Shown here piece after piece: positions 6,809-13,780 of a stretch of DNA of 18,746 nt. The notes below the pieces were generated by a model. That model was not told the origin of the DNA and ran no database searches. It was given only the letters and a program-made list of their open reading frames with translations. Source of the stretch: Chitinophagaceae bacterium (GTDB lineage: Bacteria > Bacteroidota > Bacteroidia > Chitinophagales > Chitinophagaceae); the NCBI GenBank assembly GCA_017853235.1, contig JAFMJX010000012.1, positions 1-18,746 of the forward strand, read 5' to 3'. Made by a program: the position numbers and the translations under genes. Numbering within the stretch: the stretch's first letter is position 1; every line of letters starts with the position of its first letter.

Positions 6809-9700
6809 TTAACGCATTGCACTATAAATAGCTTCTTGAATATTTGAACGTAAGTTTAATTCACTGAATGCTTTATTGTTTCGTGTGGGGTAAACTCTAT
6901 TGGACAAAAAGATATATAGTAATTGATGTTCGGGGTCGGCCCAAACACAAGTCCCTGTAAATCCCGTATGACCAAAAGTGGATGGTGATACGCTGGCGCT
7001 TGGGTAAGGTTCTTTCAAACTAGCATTATTTTTTTCTGGCTTATCAAAACCTAAACCTCTTCTACTATTTTCGGTATTGTAAGAAGTAAAACTTTCTACA
7101 GTAGAGGTTTGAAAGTATCTTTTTCCTTCCCATTCTCCTTTGTTCAACAACATCAAATATAATTTGGCTAAATCGGTTGCATTGCTGTATAATCCAGCAT
7201 GGCCGGCAATGCCTCCCATCATGGAAGCACCTTCATCATGAACCGATCCTTGAATTAATTCATGACGGTAGTAATCATCCACTTCAGTTGCTGCAATATT
7301 TTGTATACTGGTTTTTTCTAATGGTAAAAATCCAGTGGAACTCATTTTTAATGGATTATAAAATTGTTGAGTCGTGTATTCGTTTAAATTCATTCCTGTT
7401 ACTTGCTCTACAATTTGTCCAAGAAAAATAAAATCATTATCACTGTATACATATTTTCCTGGTGTTGTTACAGGACTAATTAAAATTTTTTGTTGAATGG
7501 TATCTTTCCAAGAATCTAATAAATACTTAGTAGGAGTGATCATTTTATGATGTCGACTATCTGGAATGGAAGTGACCATATCAGGCAAATAACCACCTTC
7601 TTTATTCAATAAAAATTCGTAAAATTTAATATATGGGAACAAACCTGCTTGATGTAATAATAAATCGCGTAATGTGATATTGGCTTTAGCATTTCCCCTT
7701 ACCCAAGGCAAATAATCACCAATCGTTTTATTGATATCAACTTTACCTTCTTCCACAAGCTTCATAATAGATACTGTGGTCGCACTCACCTTAGTAACAG
7801 AAGCTAGGTCATAACTTGTTGCAAGTGTAACAGGGGCAGAATTTTCATCTGCAATTTTTCCATATGCTTTATTAAAAACAATTTCATTGTTTTTCGCTAC
7901 TAAAACTTGACATCCAGGTATTGCTTTTTTTTTAATAGCATCTGCCACTAATGAATCAATGACAGCTAACTTTTGAACATGAATCCCCAAATCCTTATTC
8001 ATAGAGGCACTTGGTGAATAGATAGGGCTTGTTTCAATATTATCATGTAATCCTTCTTCTAAACCTTGGCTCACTGTAACAGGCAATTGCCCAGCAGCTT
8101 GCAGTTGTCCCATCAACCATTTCAAGGCAGCTTGTTGTGTAAAGGAATTGTCTTCGTAGGCAAACAAAATATTAGATATTTTATTAAAATCAGCCACTGC
8201 ATATGGATTTCCAAAAATAAGATGCACCCAATTGGATGGATGAGGTTCATTTAAAAATTCAATGATTGCAGGTGATAATTCAAAATGATTGGCAGGACGA
8301 CGATTGTAATTATGTAAACCAATCATTACTTGATCATATTCATTTAAACTACTTTTTAAAGCGGCCACATCAGCACTTAAATTGCCATTCACAAATAGGA
8401 CCGAAACACCAAATTGTTTTAATTGAGTAGTAATGGTATTGTCCTTTGTTTGATTTAAAGCAACGTATACCATTTTTTTATTTTTATTTAAAATAGGATG
8501 CGTCTGATTTCCTCTAACAAATGTGAGAGATTGTTCTGCCATATTTTGTTTAATTGCTGCTACAGATTGATTTAAATCTGCTGTGATATGAGTGGTATCA
8601 ATGGGAGCCCATTGGGATAATCCATATTTGTATTTAGCAGCTAAAATCTTTTTTACACGATCTTTAATATCTCTTCTTTTCAATCTTCCTTCTTTAATAG
8701 CCGATCTTATTTTTTTGATGGTTTGGTCCACATCACCTGGCAAGCAAAGCATGTCGTGACCTGCAATAATGGCTTGCACATTGGCTTCACCTTGTGGGAA
8801 GTATTTGCTGATGGCTTTCATTTCAAGTGCATCAGTGACACTAATTCCTTTAAAGCCTAATTCATTACGTAATAAGCCATTCACAGCTTTTGCCGAAAGA
8901 GACGTTGCAAAATTAGGAGTAGGGTCAATGGCTGGTACCGATAAATGAGCTACCATAACAGATGCTATCCCCGCATCAATTAAGGCTTTAAAGGGGACTA
9001 GCTCCAAGGAATCTAATTGAGCACGATTTTTATTAATAATTGGTATGTCCAAATGGGAATCCACCGAAACATCTCCATGTCCAGGAAAATGTTTTGCAGT
9101 TGCCATCACCCCGTTGTCTTGCAATCCTTTCATATATGCAATGGCATAATCTGTTACCGTTTTTTTGTTTTCACCAAAACTGCGATCATTAATCACTGGA
9201 TTTGCTGGATTATTATTGATATCTGCATCCGGTGCATAGTCTACTTGAATGCCTAATCTTTTACATTGTGCTGCAATTGCTGCACCCATTTGATAACTTA
9301 AATTACTTGAGGGTATGGCGCCAATGGAAAGTTGCCTTGGAAACATTTCAACACTATCTAAACGCATCCCAACTCCCCATTCTGCGTCCATGGTTATTAG
9401 TAAAGGAGTTTTAGCAATGGATTGGTAGAAATTGGTTTGCATGGCTTCTCTTACAGGACCTCCTTGAAAAAAACACAAACCACCTACATTATATTTTTTG
9501 ATCAATTCCCCTAAGGAATCAATTTTTTTGGCATCCCAATTACTATGTGCTCTAAGGATCATTAATTGTGCAATTTTTTGATCAAAAGAAAGAGCATTGT
9601 ATTGTTTTCGAATCCATCTTTTTTCGGTTATGGACTGTGCTTGTGTGTTTTGAATCATCAAGACAATACATAGTAGCACCAACATTGTTTTTTTAAACAT
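6809..9700 (-). CDS. Exported NagZ-like GH3 glycosidase fused to a class C beta-lactamase-family serine hydrolase
   Basis: A 963-residue two-enzyme protein; numbers here count from the ATG at 9700. Residues 1-21 are a signal peptide ending TQAQ. Residues 30-365 are a GH3 domain of NagZ type: KHFPGHGDVSVDSH at 203-216 holds the Asp214/His216 acid-base dyad typical of NagZ, and SVTDALEM contains nucleophile Asp290. A GH3 C-terminal-like domain follows to about 565. Residues 580-960 are a PF00144 serine hydrolase: SVTK (Ser634, Lys637), YSD (Tyr752, Asn replaced by Asp) and HTG (911-913). In Bacillus subtilis, NagZ and AmiE (also PF00144) are separate exported enzymes that remove GlcNAc and then the peptide from muropeptides; here both activities seem joined. 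The domains are clear, the AmiE-like substrate is inferred, and a DD-peptidase or esterase is possible. An in-frame TTG at 9745 was rejected because it would bury the signal peptide. Confidence 0.9.
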   Translation of the reverse strand: MFKKTMLVLLCIVLMIQNTQAQSITEKRWIRKQYNALSFDQKIAQLMILRAHSNWDAKKIDSLGELIKKYNVGGLCFFQGGPVREAMQTNFYQSIAKTPLLITMDAEWGVGMRLDSVEMFPRQLSIGAIPSSNLSYQMGAAIAAQCKRLGIQVDYAPDADINNNPANPVINDRSFGENKKTVTDYAIAYMKGLQDNGVMATAKHFPGHGDVSVDSHLDIPIINKNRAQLDSLELVPFKALIDAGIASVMVAHLSVPAIDPTPNFATSLSAKAVNGLLRNELGFKGISVTDALEMKAISKYFPQGEANVQAIIAGHDMLCLPGDVDQTIKKIRSAIKEGRLKRRDIKDRVKKILAAKYKYGLSQWAPIDTTHITADLNQSVAAIKQNMAEQSLTFVRGNQTHPILNKNKKMVYVALNQTKDNTITTQLKQFGVSVLFVNGNLSADVAALKSSLNEYDQVMIGLHNYNRRPANHFELSPAIIEFLNEPHPSNWVHLIFGNPYAVADFNKISNILFAYEDNSFTQQAALKWLMGQLQAAGQLPVTVSQGLEEGLHDNIETSPIYSPSASMNKDLGIHVQKLAVIDSLVADAIKKKAIPGCQVLVAKNNEIVFNKAYGKIADENSAPVTLATSYDLASVTKVSATTVSIMKLVEEGKVDINKTIGDYLPWVRGNAKANITLRDLLLHQAGLFPYIKFYEFLLNKEGGYLPDMVTSIPDSRHHKMITPTKYLLDSWKDTIQQKILISPVTTPGKYVYSDNDFIFLGQIVEQVTGMNLNEYTTQQFYNPLKMSSTGFLPLEKTSIQNIAATEVDDYYRHELIQGSVHDEGASMMGGIAGHAGLYSNATDLAKLYLMLLNKGEWEGKRYFQTSTVESFTSYNTENSRRGLGFDKPEKNNASLKEPYPSASVSPSTFGHTGFTGTCVWADPEHQLLYIFLSNRVYPTRNNKAFSELNLRSNIQEAIYSAMR

Positions 9701-9754
9701 ATACCTATTTTTAAACCCAATATATGGGAGATTTAATAATTGCAATTTAAGGAT

Positions 9755-9788
9755 AAAAAAAAGCTTACACTTGATTGTGTAAGCTTTT
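9755..9788 (-). terminator. Intrinsic terminator of the DUF5606 gene
   Basis: A perfect 12-bp inverted repeat, AAAAGCTTACAC (9759-9770) and GTGTAAGCTTTT (9777-9788), around a 6-base loop. Read leftward it is followed by a run of eight T in the transcript strand (complement of 9755-9762). It lies 72 bases past the DUF5606 stop and before the GH3 fusion start. That separates the two leftward units, so the GH3 fusion and porZ should have their own promoter in 9701-9754. Confidence 0.85.
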
Positions 9789-9859
9789 ATAGTAATTTTT
9801 TATACTGATTTTTTATGACTTTGGGCTCAAAGCCAATTTTGAATGCGTGTTTGAGAAGC

Positions 9860-10276
9860 TTATTCGCTATCTCCCTCACCTTCCGTTTCTTCTTCTGGTA
9901 AAACTGGCTCTACTCCTGCCGCTTTTAATTGCCCAAACCACTTTATCATTTTTTTCATATCGCTGGCATACACTCTCTCAAAATCCATGGAAGGGAATAC
10001 CTTTTTAAAATAAGCTAGCGTTGCTTTAGCATCCTTTTCTTCAGGAAGCTTTTCGCTGGATTTACCCATAGCAATAAATACTTCTGCCAAAAACACGTTA
10101 TCGTGGGTGGTAAACACTTCAATACTTTCTAAATGTGAGAATTGATGTGCTCTTGAGCTAATAAATTGAGTGTTATTATTTTCAAGTGATCTAGCAATGG
10201 CGCCGTCACTTTTGCTCGTTAATAATTCAAATAAACCTGACATCCCCGATACCGCAATCAATTTGTTGTATTCCAT
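9860..10276 (-). CDS. DUF5606-family protein
   Basis: A 138-residue soluble protein recognised as the Bacteroidota DUF5606 family from its start, MEYNKLIAVSGMSGLFELL, followed by a small beta-rich domain (KSDGAIARSL, then FISSRAHQFSHLESIEVFTT) to about residue 65. A more helical part (residues 75-122) contains DAKATLAYFKKVFPSMDFERVYASDMKKMIKWFGQL, and the C-terminus is a short acidic tail. There is no signal peptide or membrane segment. The function of this family is not known to me; the conserved N-terminal domain might bind a ligand or a partner, but nothing in the sequence settles it. It is divergent from the DegT-family aminotransferase, with 93 bases between the starts, and is transcribed alone, ending at the hairpin at 9755-9788. 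No good -7 element was found for it; only an imperfect one lies near 10299-10306. Confidence 0.8.
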   Translation of the reverse strand: MEYNKLIAVSGMSGLFELLTSKSDGAIARSLENNNTQFISSRAHQFSHLESIEVFTTHDNVFLAEVFIAMGKSSEKLPEEKDAKATLAYFKKVFPSMDFERVYASDMKKMIKWFGQLKAAGVEPVLPEEETEGEGDSE

Positions 10277-10340
10277 ATAATAGTTGTGCTTTTTTACGGG
10301 CGCAAATTACTGAAAAACCCCCAATTTTCATTTTTTAAAC

Positions 10341-10348
10341 TACCTTTG
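10341..10348 (+). promoter_or_regulatory. Putative -7 promoter element for the DegT/rpoN operon
   Basis: TACCTTTG is an exact TAnnTTTG match 21 bases before the ATG at 10370, so the leader would be about 15 bases. No TTTG is seen at -33. It is the only promoter-like site found ahead of the four rightward genes from 10370 to 16120. Confidence 0.5.
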
Positions 10349-10369
10349 TTTATCTAAAAAATCAAGCTT

Positions 10370-11569
10370 ATGCCCGGTTTTGAATTATTTGATGATGCCG
10401 AAAAAAAAGAAGTGAATGAAGTCCTTGAAACAGGGATTTTAATGAGATATGGATTTGACGGCCCTCGTAAAGGAATTTGGAAATCAAAGGAGTTGGAACA
10501 AGCAATTTGCTCCACTTTTGGAACAGGATATGCGCAGCTTACTTCTAGCGGAACTGCAGCATTAACCACTGCTATGGCAGCTTTAGGTATTGGTGCCGAT
10601 GATGAAGTAATCATGCCCGCATTTACTTTTGTGGCAAGTTTTGAAGCAGTTTTAAGTATGGGAGCTGTTCCAGTTTTAGTGGATATTGATGAAACTTTGA
10701 CGCTTTCCCCTGCAGCTGTTAAAGCAGCCATTACACCAAAAACCAAATGTGTCATGCCCGTGCATATGTGTGGTAGTATGGCCGATTTAGATGCCTTACA
10801 ACAAATTTGCAAGGAACATGATTTAATATTATTAGAAGATGCTTGTCAAAGTATTGGCGGCACTTATAAGGGAAAATCTTTAGGGACTATTGGTCATGCA
10901 GGCACTTTTTCTTTTGATTTCGTAAAAACAATGACCTGTGGTGAAGGGGGTGTGGTGATGACCAATAACCAAGAGGTATATACAAAATGTGATGCTTTTA
11001 CCGATCATGGACATGATCATTTAGGGGCAGATCGGGGTGCAGATTTACATCCATTCTTGGGATATAATTTTAGAATAAGTGAATTGCATGCCGCAGTAGG
11101 CTTAGCTCAAATAAAAAAATTAGATCGCTTTTTAGCAATTCAACGAAAAAATAATGGCATTTTGAAATCCTATTTGGAGCAAGTGCCAGGAATTAGTTTT
11201 AGAGTAGTGCCTGATCCATCTGGCGACAGTGCTAGTTTTTTATCCTGGTTTTTACCTACTGCAGAAGCTATGGAAAAAGCAATTGCTGCTATGAAAGAGG
11301 CTGGTATTATGCCTGGCAATTTTTATTGGTATGCAAATAATTGGCATTACATCAAGAAGTGGGATCATTTAAAAAATGCCCATAGTTTATATCCATTCAG
11401 TCAAGCGCAACAATCAGCACTAAAAAATTTAGCGCATACTTCATTCTCACAAAGTGATGCCATTATGAGTAGATGTATTTCTACAGCCATTAGCTTGGTT
11501 TGGACCGAAGAGCAAGTACATCAAAAAGGGGCCACTTTTTTAGAAGTATTAAAAAAAGCACTCTCCTAA
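10370..11569 (+). CDS. DegT/DnrJ/EryC1/StrS-family PLP sugar aminotransferase, KdnA-like
   Basis: A 399-residue PLP-dependent aminotransferase of the sugar-modifying DegT family. Landmarks are SSGTAALTTA (59-68, phosphate-binding), PAFTFVAS (83-90), VHMCG (131-135), LEDACQ with Asp157 (pairs with the pyridine nitrogen), SFDFVKTMTCGEGG with the Schiff-base Lys186, and GYNFRISELHAAVGLAQ (231-247). The N-terminus, MPGFELF followed by EVLETGILMRYGFDG, resembles KdnA, the Shewanella enzyme that aminates 8-oxo-Kdo to give 8-amino-Kdo for LPS. The partner dehydrogenase KdnB is not beside it, so the substrate is inferred from similarity alone and another nucleotide or octulosonic sugar is possible. 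It has a -7 promoter element 21 bases upstream and is the first gene of a rightward run, with rpoN starting 11 bases after its stop. Family call high, KdnA call moderate. Confidence 0.92.
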   Translation: MPGFELFDDAEKKEVNEVLETGILMRYGFDGPRKGIWKSKELEQAICSTFGTGYAQLTSSGTAALTTAMAALGIGADDEVIMPAFTFVASFEAVLSMGAVPVLVDIDETLTLSPAAVKAAITPKTKCVMPVHMCGSMADLDALQQICKEHDLILLEDACQSIGGTYKGKSLGTIGHAGTFSFDFVKTMTCGEGGVVMTNNQEVYTKCDAFTDHGHDHLGADRGADLHPFLGYNFRISELHAAVGLAQIKKLDRFLAIQRKNNGILKSYLEQVPGISFRVVPDPSGDSASFLSWFLPTAEAMEKAIAAMKEAGIMPGNFYWYANNWHYIKKWDHLKNAHSLYPFSQAQQSALKNLAHTSFSQSDAIMSRCISTAISLVWTEEQVHQKGATFLEVLKKALS

Positions 11570-11580
11570 AGTAGTCAATT

Positions 11581-13086
11581 ATGTCATTAGGACAGTCCTT
11601 GCAACAAAGACAGCTTCAACGCTTGTCGCCACAACAAATACAATTGATGAAGTTGTTGCAAATTCCGTCTGCTCAAATTGAACAAAGAGTGAAGGAAGAA
11701 TTGGAAGAAAATCCTGCGCTCGAAATGAATCCAGATTTATTAGACAACGATACCTTGCATTCAGAGGATGCCAATGATGATTTGATTGGGAATATAGAAT
11801 CGGATGAAGAAGCAGTGCCTGTGGATGAATTTGAATTAAGCAATGAAGATTTAAATGAATACAATTATGATGAGGATGTAGCAGATTACAAAACAAAGGA
11901 TGATTTTTATCCTGAATTAGATAATGATATTGTCATTCCAATAAAAGCCGAAGTGAGTTTGCATGAAATGCTTATGGACCAACTGAGTATGTTGGCTCTG
12001 GAAGAAAAAGAGTATATCATTGCCGAACAAATTATAGGAAGTTTAGAAGATGATGGTTATTTAAGAAGAGCATTACAATCTATTGCAGACGATTTAGCTT
12101 TTAAGCAAAGCATGTGGGTAGAAGAAAAAGAAATTGAAGCTTTATTGTTCAAAATTCAACAATTTGATCCCCCTGGAATTGCAGCAAGAAATTTACAGGA
12201 ATGTCTGTTACTTCAATTGTTAAGAAAACAGGAAGAACTAAAAAATGCTGATCCAACGCTCGTTTTAGCAATCAATGTGGTGGAAAAGCATTTTGAAGAA
12301 TTTACTAGAAAACATTACGACAAAATACAAAAGAGTTTGCACCTTGAAGAAGCGCAAATGAAAGAAGTATTGCACCAAATTATAAGTTTGAATCCCAAAC
12401 CTGGTGCCGAAACAGGCCATCAGAACGAAGCAGAAATGTATATTATTCCGGATTTTACAGTGGTGATTAATAATGGTATGGTAGAATTGTCATTGAATAG
12501 TCGTAATGCACCGCCCCTTATCATTAGCGATGATTACAAGATGATGCTAAAGGAATATGAGCATAGCAAAAAACAGGATAAAGCGCAAAAGGAAGCAATC
12601 TTTTTTATCAAACAAAAAATGGATGCCGCTAAGTGGTTTATTGAAATGATACAACAAAGACAACAAACTTTGTTAATGACGATGAAAGCCATTATGGCGC
12701 ATCAAGAAGCTTTTTTTATGAGTGGAGATACCACTCAGTTGCGTCCTATGATTTTAAAAGACATTGCAGCAGCTACAGGGTTAGACGTTTCTACAGTGAG
12801 TAGGGTGGCAAATAGTAAGTATGTACAAACTGAGTTTGGTACTTTTTTACTAAAATATTTTTTTAGTGAATCTCTTACTACCGACACTGGAGAAGAAGTA
12901 AGTACGAAGGAAGTGAAAGCGATTTTATTAGAATTGATTGATCAAGAAAGTAAGCAAAAGCCATTGAGTGATGATGAATTGACGGAACAATTGCAGCAAA
13001 AAGGATACAATATTGCTCGAAGAACTGTGGCTAAATATCGAGAACTGTTAAATATACCTGTAGCGAGGTTGCGTAAAGAACTTTAA
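11581..13086 (+). CDS. rpoN: RNA polymerase sigma-54 factor
   Basis: A 501-residue sigma-54. Region I is the N-terminal SLGQSLQQRQLQRLSPQQIQ (2-21), the glutamine- and leucine-rich part that contacts AAA+ activators, followed by LLQIPSAQIEQRVKEELEENPALE. Region II is a spacer (51-117) in which about 26 of 67 residues are Asp or Glu. The core-binding domain spans about 125-290, including QFDPPGIAARNLQECLLLQL. The DNA-binding part holds a helix-turn-helix at 393-413 (KDIAAATGLDVSTVSRVANSK) for the -12 element and the RpoN box ARRTVAKYRE at 479-488 for the -24 element. Length and domain order are normal. It directs transcription from GG/GC (-24/-12) promoters that need an enhancer-binding ATPase; none is encoded here. 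It lies 11 bases after the aminotransferase and 10 bases before a membrane protein gene, so it is probably in an operon. Confidence 0.97.
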   Translation: MSLGQSLQQRQLQRLSPQQIQLMKLLQIPSAQIEQRVKEELEENPALEMNPDLLDNDTLHSEDANDDLIGNIESDEEAVPVDEFELSNEDLNEYNYDEDVADYKTKDDFYPELDNDIVIPIKAEVSLHEMLMDQLSMLALEEKEYIIAEQIIGSLEDDGYLRRALQSIADDLAFKQSMWVEEKEIEALLFKIQQFDPPGIAARNLQECLLLQLLRKQEELKNADPTLVLAINVVEKHFEEFTRKHYDKIQKSLHLEEAQMKEVLHQIISLNPKPGAETGHQNEAEMYIIPDFTVVINNGMVELSLNSRNAPPLIISDDYKMMLKEYEHSKKQDKAQKEAIFFIKQKMDAAKWFIEMIQQRQQTLLMTMKAIMAHQEAFFMSGDTTQLRPMILKDIAAATGLDVSTVSRVANSKYVQTEFGTFLLKYFFSESLTTDTGEEVSTKEVKAILLELIDQESKQKPLSDDELTEQLQQKGYNIARRTVAKYRELLNIPVARLRKEL

Positions 13087-13096
13087 TAAAAAATGA

Positions 13097-13738
13097 ATGG
13101 AAAATAATACACCTTCAAGGGCTGTTAGATATTTTGGAAATTTTGTTTCCTATGTATTTCATCCTTTGTTTATTCCTACCTATTTTTTGTTGTATCTGAT
13201 ACTTAATGTTCCCTATGAATTTGCTGGAATAACACCATGGCAATTACAATTAAGAGTCTTTAGTGTATTTTGGTTAACAGCATTTTTCCCTGCATTTTCT
13301 GTTTTTCTTTTATGGAAATTAAAATTTAGTGAAAGTATTTTTTTAAGAACACAAAAAGAGCGCATCATTCCTTATGTCATCACTATGTTTTTTTATTGGT
13401 GGATGTATTATTTAAGTCGTCATTTTAATGATCAACCACTTGCGCTCAAATATTTTTATTTTGGAATATTTATAGCTAGCGCTATGGGATTGGTCATTAA
13501 TAATTTTATTAAAGTGAGTTTGCATGGAATAGGGGTAGGAGGACTATTGATGGCTGTTTTGTTGGCTGGAATAATGTATCCAATTCAAAATATTTTTTGG
13601 GTAAGTATCATGATCGTGATAACTGCAATGGTAATAAGCGCAAGAATGATGGTGAGTAATCATACTAATAAAGAATTGTGGTTGGGTTTGTTGGTGGGAG
13701 CTACTACTCAAACCATTGCTTTTTTTTGGGTGTTATAA
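13097..13738 (+). CDS. Conserved polytopic membrane protein of unknown function
   Basis: A 213-residue integral membrane protein with about seven hydrophobic segments, near residues 18-37, 53-74, 90-107, 118-137, 142-161, 165-182 and 194-212. There is no signal peptide beyond the first membrane segment. A polar, charged loop with LRTQKERIIPY (83-93) lies between the second and third segments, and KVSLHGIGVGG (139-149) opens the fifth. The K-x-S-x-H arrangement recalls polar residues of PAP2-type phosphatases, but the full PAP2 signatures (KxxxxxxRP, PSGH, SRxxxxxHxxxD) are absent, so I do not assign that activity. The gene starts at the ATG at 13097, 10 bases after the rpoN stop; an ATG at 13093 is in another frame. 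Its position between rpoN and the RND-type transporter suggests cotranscription. Real gene, function unknown. Confidence 0.85.
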   Translation: MENNTPSRAVRYFGNFVSYVFHPLFIPTYFLLYLILNVPYEFAGITPWQLQLRVFSVFWLTAFFPAFSVFLLWKLKFSESIFLRTQKERIIPYVITMFFYWWMYYLSRHFNDQPLALKYFYFGIFIASAMGLVINNFIKVSLHGIGVGGLLMAVLLAGIMYPIQNIFWVSIMIVITAMVISARMMVSNHTNKELWLGLLVGATTQTIAFFWVL

Positions 13739-13780
13739 GGTCTCCCAAAAAATAAAAATTTGATTAATTAAATTAAAATT

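Noticed and set aside
6799..6822. GTG at 6822 as the start of porZ
   Set aside because: It overlaps the end of the GH3 fusion and adds residues with two lysines ahead of a signal peptide that is complete from the ATG at 6798.
9701..9745. TTG at 9745 as the start of the GH3 fusion
   Set aside because: It would place 15 residues before a normal signal peptide that begins at the ATG at 9700.
10354..10812. 152-codon open frame on the minus strand inside the aminotransferase gene
   Set aside because: It lies antisense to a well-conserved PLP enzyme and its low-complexity Ala/Ser/Lys product resembles no family.
11579..11896. 105-codon open frame on the minus strand at the start of rpoN
   Set aside because: Its His- and Leu-rich product is the antisense shadow of the Gln-rich and acidic part of RpoN.
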